From assembly GCA_963772315.1 (NCBI GenBank), contig CAVYWJ010000004.1, forward strand, positions 1,178,001-1,242,000: DNA of 64,000 nucleotides, read 5' to 3'. The translations under genes were made by a program, and so were the position numbers. Shown in pieces: positions 22,360 through 37,256 of the stretch. This DNA comes from Haliangium sp963772315 (GTDB lineage: Bacteria > Myxococcota_A > Polyangia > Haliangiales > Haliangiaceae). Below the pieces are notes generated by a model that worked only from the letters and a program-made list of their open reading frames with translations, was not told the origin of the DNA and did no database searches. How positions within the stretch are numbered: the stretch's first letter is position 1; each line of letters begins with the position of its first letter.

Positions 22360-23154
22360 ATGCGGGGTGCATGTGCCGTCTGGCTTGCCGCGCTCGTCAG
22401 CGTCATCCCTGGGGTGGCGGCGGCGCAGCCAGCGCCGGGCGAGGAGCCATGGCTCGGGGTGATCATCTCACCGGGGATGCGCGGTGTGCTCGTGCACGAG
22501 ATCATCGACGATTCGCCTGCGGCGCGGGCTGGGCTCCTGGTCCACGACGAGGTCCTTGCCGTGGGCGGCGACCCCGTGGCCGCGCCGCCGGATCTCATCA
22601 CTGCGCTGGGCAAGCACGGCGCGGGACACGACGTGGAGCTATCGATCTGGCGCAGCGGCCGGATGCTGCGCCTGCCGCTCACGCTCGACGCCAAGCCGTC
22701 GGAAGCCGAGATCCTGCATCGACGCCTGGTCGGCAAGCGGGCTCCTGGCTTTCGTGCGCCGGTGGTGGCGGGTCGGGACGCCGTCGATCTGGCCAGTCTG
22801 GGCGGCCGGGTGGTGGTGCTCGCGTTTGCCGCGCCAGGGTGTAGCGCCTGCTCGTCGGTGCACCGGCGGCTGTCTCGCTTCGTCGATCGCTGTGCTGACA
22901 GCGACCTGGAGGTGTTCGTGGTCTCCAACGAATCTCGCGAGGCGCTGGAGAGGTGGTCGCGCGACTTCCGGCCGTCGTTCGGCGTGATTCAGGATGTCGG
23001 CGGGATCGTGGCGCGCGGCTTTCACGTCACGCAGGAGCCCACGCTGGTGGTGATCGATCGCAGCGGCGCGGTCATCTTTGCAGGAATTGGCGAGGGCGAT
23101 CTCGACATCGCGCTGGCGGCAGCCGGGCGAGCGCTGGAGCGCGGTGCCATCTGA
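22360..23154 (+). CDS. Periplasmic PDZ-thioredoxin-fold protein
   Basis: 264 residues. Signal peptide MRGACAVWLAALVSVIPGVA ends near AAA-Q. PDZ domain at about 30-110 (PWLGVIISPGMRGVLVHEII, then SPAARAGLLVHDEVLAVGGD). A thioredoxin/peroxiredoxin-like domain follows at about 125-260: GKRAPGFRAP, the redox motif CSAC in FAAPGCSACSSVHRRL, and the cis-Pro loop in HVTQEPTLVVID. CSAC is a CxxC disulfide motif. The PDZ-thioredoxin pairing suggests a periplasmic thiol oxidoreductase targeted to substrates by its PDZ. I chose ATG 22360 because it begins the signal peptide; an in-frame ATG at 22294 would add 22 residues before it. Confidence 0.82.
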   Translation: MRGACAVWLAALVSVIPGVAAAQPAPGEEPWLGVIISPGMRGVLVHEIIDDSPAARAGLLVHDEVLAVGGDPVAAPPDLITALGKHGAGHDVELSIWRSGRMLRLPLTLDAKPSEAEILHRRLVGKRAPGFRAPVVAGRDAVDLASLGGRVVVLAFAAPGCSACSSVHRRLSRFVDRCADSDLEVFVVSNESREALERWSRDFRPSFGVIQDVGGIVARGFHVTQEPTLVVIDRSGAVIFAGIGEGDLDIALAAAGRALERGAI

Positions 23155-23228
23155 ATCGTGCGCTGCACGAGCGGCTCTTGTCCGCATGCGTCACGGCGCG
23201 CGTCAGGCGCTTCCTTGACCGTCTCTGA

Positions 23229-23792
23229 ATGGCCTACTACACTTTTTCGAACGCGAGGCTCGAAGCGCGAGGGTTCCCATTGAGCGATAGCAGCATCCGC
23301 ATGAAAGTATCTGCGCTCAGCGTGGATCCCCTCTCCAGCGCGCCGGTCATCCTGCTGACGGACGACAGCTCGCGCATGTTGCCCATCAAGGTAGGGCTCG
23401 GTGAAGTGTCGGCGGTTGCCGCCGAGCTCGGCTGCATCGAGTTCGAGCGCCCGAACACACACCGGCTCATGGCCGCGCTTCTGCAGCGGGCCGGGGCCAC
23501 CGTGGATCGGGTCGAGATCTACGATGTCTCTGGCGATTTACTCTACGCGCGCATCCACCTGGTGCTGGCCACCGGCGAAGCCGTGGTCGAGGAGAGCCGG
23601 CCCTCGGATGCCTTGATCCTGGCGCTGCTCGCAGGCGCGGAGATCCGCGTCGCCAGCCGCGTGCTCGATCGCGCCGGTCACACGGTGGACGACGAGCACG
23701 ACGATATGGACTGGTCCTCCGGCCATTCCGGGGCCGCCGACGTCGAGCTCCCCGAGTTCTCGGACGACACGTTCGGCAAGTGGAAGATGTAG
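23229..23792 (+). CDS. Bifunctional nuclease family (BFN/DUF151) protein
   Basis: 187 residues as drawn. The DUF151 fold is clear: MKVSALSVDPLSSAPVILL, RMLPIKVGLGEVSAVAAEL, RPNTHRLMAALLQRAGATV, LYARIHLVLATG and the signature ESRPSDALILALLAGAEI. The family is named for plant BFN proteins reported to have nuclease activity; in bacteria the role is poorly defined. The acidic tail of about 35 residues is variable. Family members usually begin directly at the MKV strand, so ATG 23301 is an alternative start; neither ATG has a strong ribosome binding site. Confidence 0.88.
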   Translation: MAYYTFSNARLEARGFPLSDSSIRMKVSALSVDPLSSAPVILLTDDSSRMLPIKVGLGEVSAVAAELGCIEFERPNTHRLMAALLQRAGATVDRVEIYDVSGDLLYARIHLVLATGEAVVEESRPSDALILALLAGAEIRVASRVLDRAGHTVDDEHDDMDWSSGHSGAADVELPEFSDDTFGKWKM

Positions 23793-24115
23793 TCGTGCTG
23801 CCCGCGCCGCACCGCGATCATGGTAGTCGCGGGTGTGAGCTACCTACGCAAGGGTAGGAGCGATATGCGAAGCAACGCAATGCTTGCTTGTATCTCGCTA
23901 AAGAAAACTACTAACCTGGCCGAAGTCGCAGGTATGAGAACGATGCCGTCGCTGAACAAACCGGCGGAGACCGCGTCGAAGTGCAAGTGGTCACTCATCG
24001 AAATGATCTGCGATACCGACTCGGCGATGTACGGACCAGCGTCCATCGCACGTTGGCGGGTTTCGGCCACTCCCTGTTCCAACAGTTTCGATCGGGTCGT
24101 TCTTCGGGGGGCTTC
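23793..24115. other. 323-base intergenic region
   Basis: It contains a patch richer in A+T (about 23870-23930) that could hold the promoter of the HEAT gene, and a small inverted repeat CTACC...GGTAG near 23840. Short open frames on both strands (about 80-100 codons) lack a ribosome binding site or recognisable motif, so no gene is called. Confidence 0.5.
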
Positions 24116-24970
24116 ATGCCAGCGTCCATGAGATCCTGCGTTCTCACCGTACTGATTCCGCTCTTCCTCGTCGTCCTGCAGGGGACCGCGGCGGCCGATA
24201 GCGTGGACCGACTGATTGCTCAGCTCGAAGGCGAGTCGGATTACAAGATCCGGGTCTCGGCAGCGATCAACCTGGGCAAGCTCGACGACCAGCGAGCCGT
24301 ATCAGCGCTTATGGAAGCGCTGACGGACAGCAACGAGAACGTGCGCGGCGCCGCCGCCGCCTCCCTGGGCTCGCTCATCGATGCGGACACCAAGCCGGAC
24401 GTCCGCCAGCGCGCCATCAAGGTCCTCGAGGGCATGGCCAAGCGCGACAGCAGCAGCCTGGCGCGCAAGCAGGCCGAGCGCGCCTTCGAGCGCATCCGCA
24501 AGCTGCCCGTGGCAAGCCCCCAGAGCGGCGGCATCTATGTCAACATCGGCGCCATGGCGACCAAGGCTGCCCAGGCGCCGGCCAAGCTCAAGCAGCTGAT
24601 GCACGACACCACCGAGCAGACCTTCTCCAAGCGCGCGTCATCCATGATGACCGCGTGGCCCTCCGGGAAGGACCCTTCGCAGCAGCAGCTCCGTGCCAAC
24701 AAGACCGCTGCGTATCACGTGGACGGCACACTGGTCAGCCTGGACATCCAGACCAAAGGCGGAGCGACGCTGGTCTCGTGCAAGGTCAGCATGCTCATCG
24801 CCACCTATCCCGAAAAGAGCATGTTCGGCTTCCTCGATGGCGGTGCGCGTGTCCAGGCAGGATCGTCCCCCGACGAGATCCAGTATGCTCAGGAGGACTG
24901 CGTGACCGCGGTGGTCGAGGATCTGGTCGCCCGGAAGATCATCCCGGTGATCCAGCAGCGGCACCCGTAG
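24116..24970 (+). CDS. Secreted HEAT-repeat protein
   Basis: 284 residues. A signal peptide (RSCVLTVLIPLFLVVLQGTA, cleavage near AAA-D) is followed by two or three HEAT-like repeats (YKIRVSAAINLGKLDDQRAV, SNENVRGAAAASLGSLID), a spacer, and a C-terminal beta-rich region of about 100 residues with SLDIQTKGGATLVSCKVSML. The last part resembles a stand-alone domain I cannot name. ATG 24116 follows a G-rich site; ATG 24128 is equally possible. It is the first gene of a rightward run; 58 bases separate it from the next gene. Confidence 0.75.
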   Translation: MPASMRSCVLTVLIPLFLVVLQGTAAADSVDRLIAQLEGESDYKIRVSAAINLGKLDDQRAVSALMEALTDSNENVRGAAAASLGSLIDADTKPDVRQRAIKVLEGMAKRDSSSLARKQAERAFERIRKLPVASPQSGGIYVNIGAMATKAAQAPAKLKQLMHDTTEQTFSKRASSMMTAWPSGKDPSQQQLRANKTAAYHVDGTLVSLDIQTKGGATLVSCKVSMLIATYPEKSMFGFLDGGARVQAGSSPDEIQYAQEDCVTAVVEDLVARKIIPVIQQRHP

Positions 24971-25028
24971 CTACGCAGTCACTGCCTCATCATGGTGATT
25001 CATAAGCGGCACTAGTGAAAGACGAGCC

Positions 25029-26045
25029 ATGCGCCCTGCCAAAAGCAAGCCATATCGCCGGAGCTGGAAGAATCTGCTCCTCAACAAGAGATACCAGCTC
25101 GGCTTCACTCTGTTCATGGTCGGGCTGAGCGCCTTGCTCATGGCCTTCCTGGGCTACTGGGTCTTGCGCGAGGCGAGACGGGCGACCGAGGTCGCCATCA
25201 ACAACGTGGAGGGCCAGCGTTGCCCACCCGTTCCCGAGCTCGGTGCTACCGAGCGCAACCGGGTGATCATCGACGAGATCACGAACATCCAGACGCCGCC
25301 GGGCGGGGCGCCCGCAGGCGAGGCGCCAGAGGCACAGCCACAGGGCGAGGCTGCGACTGCCGGGACCGCGACCACCGGGGCCGCGGAAGCCGACGAGGCT
25401 GCCCAGCCCGCCGCCGAGGCCGCCCAGCCCACCGGCGAGGCCGAGCCGACGGGAGCTGGCGAAGCAGCGCCCGCAGCCGGCGTCGCCCCGGCCGGTACCC
25501 AGCCCGAGGGTGCCGAAGGAGAACGCGCACGGCCAGAGGTCACCCTCGATGAGGGCTCCGTGGTCCTCGATCTCCCGCCGAACGTGCCGCCGGACTTCGT
25601 GGAAGCCGTGATCCAGCACTATCGCTGCCATCACGAGCGCGTCAGCAAGATGGCCGCGCTGCACACCGGTTACCGCCGCATCGTGGGCGTGCTCATCGGC
25701 GTGGGCGCGATCTTGATCCTCGGCTTGAGCTTCTGGGGCATCAAGATGACGCACCGGCTCGCCGGCCCGCTCTACAAGGTAGAGCTCTACTTCCAAAAGA
25801 TGCGCTCGGGCAGGTTCGACGAGGTGTACGACCTGCGCAAAGGCGACCAGCTGGTCGAGTTCTACGAGCAGTTCAAGGCCGCGCATGGTGGGCTCAGAGC
25901 CATGCAGGAGAAGGACATCGCGCATCTGCGCGCGGTCATCGAGGTGGCCGAGGCCAGCGAGCTGGCCGCGCGTTCGCCCGAGATCGTGGCAATGCTCGCC
26001 GAGATGCGTGAGACCCTGGCGCGCAAGGAGAAATCCATTGAGTAA
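25029..26045 (+). CDS. Two-span membrane protein with HAMP-like cytoplasmic region (paralog 1)
   Basis: 338 residues. A short basic N-terminus (SWKNLLLNKRYQLGF) leads into span 1 (about 17-42). A periplasmic loop of about 170 residues follows, whose middle is an Ala/Pro/Glu/Thr-rich disordered stretch. Span 2 (about 218-240, GVLIGVGAILILGLSFWGIK) leads into a HAMP-like helix pair, MTHRLAGPLYKVELYFQKMR and LRKGDQLVEFYEQFK. No kinase or methyl-accepting domain follows; the protein ends after a coiled-coil tail of about 60 residues. It is paralogous to the next gene and overlaps it by 8 bases. I infer a membrane sensor or scaffold that passes a signal through HAMP movement to the kinase encoded two genes on. 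Confidence 0.82.
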   Translation: MRPAKSKPYRRSWKNLLLNKRYQLGFTLFMVGLSALLMAFLGYWVLREARRATEVAINNVEGQRCPPVPELGATERNRVIIDEITNIQTPPGGAPAGEAPEAQPQGEAATAGTATTGAAEADEAAQPAAEAAQPTGEAEPTGAGEAAPAAGVAPAGTQPEGAEGERARPEVTLDEGSVVLDLPPNVPPDFVEAVIQHYRCHHERVSKMAALHTGYRRIVGVLIGVGAILILGLSFWGIKMTHRLAGPLYKVELYFQKMRSGRFDEVYDLRKGDQLVEFYEQFKAAHGGLRAMQEKDIAHLRAVIEVAEASELAARSPEIVAMLAEMRETLARKEKSIE

Positions 26046-26718
26046 CCCCAGCAACGGATTGCCCAAGGCGACGCTGACCGCCGACTCAGGCCCCGTGCCG
26101 GCAGGTCGTCCCTACCGGCGTCGTCTCTCCAACTATCTGCTCAACAAGCGGCTGCAGCTGCGCTACATCGGGTTCGTGACCATCCTGTCCACGATCCTCT
26201 CCGGCACCCTGGGCTACCTCATCTGGCAGCAGGAGCACCTGGCATCGGACCAGATCCTGGCCTCGGTGGACACGCTCTGCGAGGACGGCGACACCGAGGC
26301 GTGCGACGAGTTCCGCGACGATCTCGACGCGAGCCTCAGCCGGTCCGACAACAACCTCGTGCTCATCATGGCCGGCGTCAGCGTCGGTCTGGTCGTGGTC
26401 CTGTTCTTCTTCATGGTCGTGATGACCCACAAGATCGCCGGGCCGCTCTACAAGATATCCACGTACTTCACCAAGATGGCGCACAGAAGGCTCGGGCCGG
26501 TCTATCCCTTGCGCAAGGGCGACATGCTCCAGGAGTTCTACGACAAGTTCCAGGGCATGCATGAGGCCGTGCGCGGCCAGTTCCAGCGCGATAACGAGCT
26601 CGTCGAGCGATTCCTGCGCGCCTGTGAGGAGGCCGGGGTATCGCGCTCGGGCCAGCTGGGCGAGACCCTGGACGCGCTGCAATTGCATCACGACAAGCGC
26701 ACGCGCGCGCTTTCGTGA
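26038..26718 (+). CDS. Two-span membrane protein with HAMP-like cytoplasmic region (paralog 2)
   Basis: 226 residues from a TTG start whose first bases overlap the previous stop codon, so translation is probably coupled. It shares with its neighbour the N-terminal LLNKRLQLRY motif, two membrane spans, and the post-span block MTHKIAGPLYKISTYFTKMA followed by PLRKGDMLQEFYDKFQ. The periplasmic loop is short (about 45 residues), acidic, and has two cysteines (CEDGDTEAC), which could form a disulfide. No output domain is attached. As a pair with paralog 1 it may form a hetero-oligomeric membrane sensor; this is inference from tandem paralogy. Confidence 0.82.
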   Translation: MSNPSNGLPKATLTADSGPVPAGRPYRRRLSNYLLNKRLQLRYIGFVTILSTILSGTLGYLIWQQEHLASDQILASVDTLCEDGDTEACDEFRDDLDASLSRSDNNLVLIMAGVSVGLVVVLFFFMVVMTHKIAGPLYKISTYFTKMAHRRLGPVYPLRKGDMLQEFYDKFQGMHEAVRGQFQRDNELVERFLRACEEAGVSRSGQLGETLDALQLHHDKRTRALS

Positions 26719-26774
26719 GTCCTCGCATTCCAAAAGCTGATTCACGATCGCGGTCGTGCTAGATCCTGGGGGCC

Positions 26775-28789
26775 ATGCCATCCGTGTCGGCCCTGGTCGA
26801 GCTCGCTGAGCGCTACGCGGCCCTGGGGCTCTCCGCTGCCGCACGCGGGGCCTTGCTGCGGGCCCTGGAGGCCGAGCCTCGCGATGCCACGCCACCGCGA
26901 TATCTCGCCGAGCTGGCGATGGCCGCCGGGAATGGTGCGCTGGCCGCTCGCCATGCCAAGGAGGTGGTGGCGCGCGAGCCGACCCCGGACGCGCGCGTGC
27001 TGCTGGGGAGAGCGCAGCTGGCAGCCGGCCAGCCGATGAGCGCGCGCTTTGCTTTCACAGCCGCGCTCGAAGCCGTGTCCGTGCCGCTGGTGCGCGCCCG
27101 CGCGCATCTCGGGCTGGCCGCCGTGGCCCTGTCCGAAGGCGATCGCGCCGGTGCCGGGGCCAATGCCATGGCCGCGCTGGATGAAGTGCTCGATCACCTG
27201 AACACGAAAAGTGCGGCCCGCATGCCGGCCGGCGCGTCGGGCCATGAGCGCGCTGCCGAGCCTTCGCCGCTCGCAGAGCCGGAGCTTCCCGAGCTGAGCA
27301 TGCTCGACGAGCTGTTTGCCCGCATCGTCGGGGCGGGCCGCGCCGGCGATGCCGCGGTACGTCTCGACGAGCTCGCCGGAGAGAGCCCCGCAGCGGCTGT
27401 AGAGCCCCTGCGTGCGCTGCTCGCGGGCGCGCGACAGGCGCATGGCGAGAGCAGCGTTGGCGACGCCGAGATCGAGCGCGCCTTGCTCCGGGCGATTGAC
27501 CAGATGTCTGGCCAAATAGCTGGCCAACCATCTGGCCAAATTTTCGGTCAGCCGGCCAGCCGGCCGCCGGGCTTGCATGCGATCCGGCTGCGCCTGGTCG
27601 AGCGCCGGCTGGGCCGGCGCCATCAGGATCATGCCGCCCGGGTGAATGCGCTCGACGAGCTCGAGCGCATGGCGCGCGACCTGGCAGGAGAACCCCCGTC
27701 CCCCGCGCGCAATCGCGATCTCGCCCGCGTGTACTTTCTCCTGGCAGCGGCCCACGAGGACGATCCCGGAGGCGCGGATCGCGCCGAGGCGCTGTACCGG
27801 CAAGGGCTGTCCTTGCAGCCTGGTCACACGGCCGCCGCCAACCGCCTGGCCCTGATCACCCTGGGCCGGGGCGACGGCGATGCTGCGCTGGCCGAGATCG
27901 AGCGCGCGCTGCGTATCGATCCCGAGCACGGCTGGACCTGGCGCAACGCCGCGCGCATGCTCGATGCATCGAGCCACGCACTTGGCACCGAGGAGCGGGT
28001 CGCGCGACTGCTCGATGCTGCAGCTCCGGGCACGGGCATGGCCGCCGCCGCCAGCGCACGGCTCGTGACCGCGACCGCCGAGGTGGCCCGCGACAACGTG
28101 CTGGCCGGCGTGTACGCCCACGGCCATCGCGTCAAGAACCTGCTCGGCATCATCGGCGCCCGCGTGCGCTCGGCGCGCAAGCTGGCCGAAGGCGAGCTGG
28201 CCCAGCGACTCACCGATCTCGAGCGCGAGGTGACCGCGCTCTACGACGAGTGGACCCAGTATCTGCGCTCGATGCGCAGCGACGGGGCCACCGTGGAGGT
28301 GATACCCGCGGCCACGCTGCTGGCCGAGGTGGTCGACGCAGCCTCGGCCAAGACCGCGGTGCCCATCGCGCTGGCCGCGTCCAGCGGCATGCCCGATCTG
28401 CGTGGTGACCGTGTGCTCCTGCGCGAGGCCCTGCTCAACATCATCTCCAACGCGGCCGAGGCCTCGGCGAGCACGGGCGGCCGCGTCAATGTCCGCGCCC
28501 GCATGGCGGCGTTCGGCGCGACGCCCACCATCGAGATCGAGGTCGCGGATACCGGCCCGGGCATACCGCGCGCGGATCTCGGCCGGGTGTTCGTGCCCGG
28601 GTTCACCACCAAGGAGACCGGCTCGGGCGTCGGGCTGGCCATCGCCGAGCGCGTGGTATCGGCGCACCACGGCCGCATTCGCCTCGACAGCGAGCCCGGC
28701 CAGGGCACGCGTGTGATCGTCGTCTTGCCGACCGATCTGGGCGGCTTTGCCAACCTGGCCGTGTTCGTCCGCACCGGGGGAGAGGCAGT

Positions 28790-28793
<4 letters not shown>
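26775..28793 (+). CDS. Soluble sensor histidine kinase with N-terminal TPR domain
   Basis: 672 residues without membrane segments. Residues 1-430 are TPR/SEL1-like helical repeats (ALGLSAAARGALLRALEAEP, GDAALAEIERALRIDPEHGW). The kinase core begins at H451 in HGHRVKNLLGIIG, an NtrB-like H-box. The ATPase part shows LNIISNAAEAS (N), VADTGPGIPRADLG (G1) and GSGVGLAIAERVVSAHHGRI (G2). It should phosphorylate the response regulator whose ATG overlaps its stop (ATGA). With no membrane span of its own, it probably listens through its TPR domain to the HAMP-like membrane proteins just upstream. A short A+T-richer patch of repeats (codons for SGQIAGQPSGQIFGQP, 27507-27560) interrupts the TPR region. 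Confidence 0.9.
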
Positions 28794-30240
<1,447 letters not shown>

Positions 30241-30242
30241 CC

Positions 30243-30952
<710 letters not shown>

Positions 30953-30956
<4 letters not shown>

Positions 30957-31408
30957 GCTCGCACCCGGTTGGGCCCCCTGCGAGCCCCCACGCGCCCGCA
31001 GCGCGCGAGCACGAGCACGCAGCGCCCGACGACGAGCAGCTGGTGGCGCGCTTGCGCGACCTCACCCTCGTCGACCTCGATGTCCTCCTGGCCGGCGCTT
31101 CGCCCGAGCAGGTCGCGGTGCTGCTCGATGCCTTTGCCGAGGATCTGGCCGATGCGCTGCGCGCAGCCCGCGCGCGCGCGCACGCGCTGGTGCACGAGGT
31201 GGCTGCCGGCCCCGATCCTTTCGGGCTGCTCGATGCCGATGCGCGGCTGCGCTCGCGCGAGAATGCGCGCGCAGCCGGAGAGCGCAGCACCCGGCGCCTG
31301 ACATCGCGCGCCCAGGCATGCCGGGCGCTGGCACGCCTGGACGTGCTCGCCGCCCAGGTTTTACCCCGTCTCCTCGAGGCTGATCGCCGTCGCCATGGCC
31401 ATTTGTGA
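30953..31408 (+). CDS. Small helical protein of unknown function
   Basis: 151 residues, starting at an ATGA overlap with the pspA stop, so it is translationally coupled. The first 25 residues are Pro/His-rich and disordered; the rest is Ala/Leu/Arg-rich helix (LRDLTLVDLDVLLAGASPEQ, LLDAFAEDLADALRAARARA). No signal peptide, membrane span or known motif. Position suggests a partner or regulator of PspA, without direct evidence. It overlaps the next gene by 14 bases. Confidence 0.65.
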
Positions 31409-32618
31409 CCACCTTCGCCTGATCGGTACGCCTGGCTCCAACAAGGTCATGGCGTCCGAGCTCATCCGGCTCGCGCAGCGAGCCCTGGGCCCACGACCGC
31501 CCGAGCCCCACAAGGCCGGGACCGGCGTGCTGGTCTATCCCTTCGACCCGGCCCTGGCCGCGGTCGCGGTCGAGTACCACCGCACCGCTACCCGCGTGCT
31601 CTGGGATCTCTTCTCCAGCGACGCAGCGCGCCTCGAGCCGCTCTACGACGAGATCACTGCCGACATGCGTCAGGACCGGCGCGCCTGGATCTGGGACGGC
31701 GCCGGCATCTCGGTGCGGGCGCGCAACGTCGCAGCCTTTGCCGCCGGTGAGCGGCAGATCGTCGGTACGGTCAAGAACGCGCTCATCGATGGGGCGCGCG
31801 CGCGAGGGCTGGCGCTCCATGTCGCTCCAGATGCGCCCGATATCCACGTCACGGTGCGCATGCACGACAACACCGTGTTCGTGTCCATCGATCTCGCAGG
31901 CGCTTCGCTGAGCCATCGCGGATACCGCGTCCAGCACGGCGCTGCACCCCTGCGCGAGCACCTGGCCGCCGTGCTGCTCATGCTCGCGCGCCATGACGCC
32001 CGCAGCGAGATCCTGCTCGATCCCCTGTGCGGAGCTGGAACCATCTGCATCGAGGGCGCGCTCATGGCCAGCGCAGCGCCCCTCAGCCCACCGTCACAGT
32101 CTCATGCCTCGCCCCATCTGCGCCTGCCGGTCTTTTCCCAGCGCGAGGGCAGCGCCAAGCAGCCAGCTCCTCTCTTTCCCGGCACCCGCGCGCTCGTCAT
32201 CGGCAACGACATCGATGGCCGGTCGCTGGCGGCGGCCCAGGCCAACGCCCGCACCGCCGGCGCCGACATCATCTGGTCGCACGGGGATTTTCGTAAGCTC
32301 ACGCGCGAGCGCGTCGAGCAACAGGTGGCTTCGGGCAGGAGGCGACAGGGCGGCGACGCTGCGGTGGCCGATCCGGGCCAGGCGCCCGAGCGCGGTCTCA
32401 TTCTCTGCAATCCCCCGTACGGTCATCGCCTCGATGATCCCGATATCCTGGACTTGTATCGTGATCTAGGGGACTGGTGCGACCAATTCCATGGCTGGCG
32501 CGCAGGATTCCTGGTGGCCAATCTCGAGTTCGAGCGCGCATTCGGTCGTCGTGCACGAGTCCGTAAACCGCTCGATAACGGCTCCCTCCCCGCGTACTTC
32601 CATCTCTACGAGCTATGA
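31395..32618 (+). CDS. THUMP-containing RNA N2-guanosine methyltransferase (RlmL N-terminal-like)
   Basis: 407 residues. An N-terminal THUMP region at about 60-165 (VSIDLAGASLSHRGYRVQHG closes it) precedes a UPF0020-type methylase: LLDPLCGAGTICIEGALMA (SAM site), VIGNDIDGRSLAAAQANA (acidic loop) and the catalytic NPPYG in LILCNPPYGHRL. This is the layout of RlmL/YcbY's first half, which makes m2G2445 in 23S rRNA, and of the related Trm14/RlmK-less enzymes. The exact target nucleotide cannot be fixed from sequence. Cytoplasmic. The start at 31395 overlaps the previous gene. Confidence 0.85.
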   Translation: MAICDHLRLIGTPGSNKVMASELIRLAQRALGPRPPEPHKAGTGVLVYPFDPALAAVAVEYHRTATRVLWDLFSSDAARLEPLYDEITADMRQDRRAWIWDGAGISVRARNVAAFAAGERQIVGTVKNALIDGARARGLALHVAPDAPDIHVTVRMHDNTVFVSIDLAGASLSHRGYRVQHGAAPLREHLAAVLLMLARHDARSEILLDPLCGAGTICIEGALMASAAPLSPPSQSHASPHLRLPVFSQREGSAKQPAPLFPGTRALVIGNDIDGRSLAAAQANARTAGADIIWSHGDFRKLTRERVEQQVASGRRRQGGDAAVADPGQAPERGLILCNPPYGHRLDDPDILDLYRDLGDWCDQFHGWRAGFLVANLEFERAFGRRARVRKPLDNGSLPAYFHLYEL

Positions 32619-32839
32619 ACGCACGTGCGGGAACACGACCCAGCGGGTCGCGCAGCGGATCGAAAACCGCTTCCAAAACCGATCGAGCGCTCTCGGAAGA
32701 CGCAATTTCTCCGCGATATCGGGTAGTTCATTGAGGATATGGAACTAAGGCAGGGAGTTTCCCCTCGGCCGACCCGACCGGAGAGTTCCTGTTCCGTAGC
32801 CTGGATTGAGCGTATCTCTGCCGAGCCCATGTTGGCATC

Positions 32840-33261
<422 letters not shown>

Positions 33262-33309
33262 ACCGCGAATCTAGCCGGCGAGCGCGTGCGAGCCGCATAC
33301 TGATCGCGT

Positions 33310-33344
33310 CTTGATTGCCTGGGAGTCGCTTCCGGGCAATCAAG
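33310..33344 (+). terminator. Hairpin terminator after the XRE gene
   Basis: Perfect 10-bp inverted repeat CTTGATTGCC...GGCAATCAAG with a 15-base loop, 48 bases after the XRE stop. The T-run is short (CTGTTT), so Rho-independent action is plausible but not certain. Confidence 0.65.
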
Positions 33345-33450
33345 CACGCTGTTTCCCGCCGTGTGAGCCCTGTGGACGATGACAGGCGCCCGCCGGAACC
33401 TATGCCACACTTTGCCATGAGGGGCGAACCATCGTGCCCCGGTGATCCTC

Positions 33451-34539
<1,089 letters not shown>

Positions 34540-34552
34540 GCGCCTGAGCGCC

Positions 34553-34573
34553 TGAGCGCCCCGGCGCTCTCAG
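34553..34573. terminator. Hairpin between convergent genes
   Basis: TGAGCGCC followed by GGCGCTC(T)CA forms a compact G+C-rich hairpin exactly between the stops of the radical SAM gene and sdhB. It is preceded by three tandem GCGCCTGA copies. It lacks a T-run; a bidirectional terminator is the likely role. Confidence 0.5.
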
Positions 34574-34575
34574 CG

Positions 34576-35324
34576 CTACTCGCGGTAGGTCAGCGATGCC
34601 TTCGCGTAGTCGCGGTACATCAGCGCCATGGTGTCGCGCTTGATCTCTTTCGGACAGGCCGCTTCGCACTCGAAGTGATTGCTGCAGTTGCCAAACCCGG
34701 CCTCGTCCATGGCATTGGACATCGACAGCGTCCGGCGCATGCGCTCGGCCTGGCCCTGGGGCAGGTGATGCATGTGCGACAGCTTGGCCGCGGTGAACAG
34801 CATGGCCGAGCTGTTGGGGCAGGCGGCCACGCAGGCGCCGCAGCCGATGCACGCAGCCGCGGCAAACGCCCTGTCAGCCTGCTCCTTGGGGATCAGGATG
34901 GCGTTGGCATCAGGCGCCGAGCCGCAGTTCGTGCTGATATAGCCGCCGGCCTGGACGACCCGGTCCAGCGCGCCGCGATCGACCACCAGGTCGCGGATGA
35001 CCGGGAACGCCCGGGCACGCCACGGCTCGATGTAGAGCGTGTCGCCGTCCTTGAATGAGCGCATGTGCAGCTGGCACACCGTGGTGCCCTGCTCGGGCCC
35101 GTGCGGCCGGCCATTGATCACCAGCGAGCACATCCCGCAGATACCCTCGCGGCAGTCGCTGTCGAAGGCGATCGGCTCCTCGGCGCGCCCGGTCAGCTCC
35201 TCGTTGACCACGTCGAGCATCTCGAGAAAGGACATGTCCGGACTGACGCCCTTGGCGTCGTACTTGACCATCCGGCCCGCATCGTTCGCGCTCTTCTGGC
35301 GCCAAACGTATAGTGTCAAGTCCA

Positions 35325-35325
<1 letters not shown>
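34576..35325 (-). CDS. sdhB: Succinate dehydrogenase/fumarate reductase iron-sulfur subunit
   Basis: 249 residues. N-terminal plant-type 2Fe-2S ferredoxin domain with CREGICGMCSLVINGRPHGP, and C-terminal CIGCGACVAACPNSS plus CEAACPKEIKRDT for the 4Fe-4S and 3Fe-4S clusters. It passes electrons from the flavoprotein to the membrane heme/quinone subunit. The ATG overlaps the sdhA stop (TAATG). Sequence type fits the non-classical group found with a single b558 membrane subunit. Confidence 0.95.
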
Positions 35326-37253
<1,928 letters not shown>

Positions 37254-37256
37254 GGT

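Noticed and set aside
23840..24082. 80-codon minus-strand frame in the gap before the HEAT gene
   Set aside because: No ribosome binding site, no motif, and it overlaps the likely promoter region of the HEAT gene.
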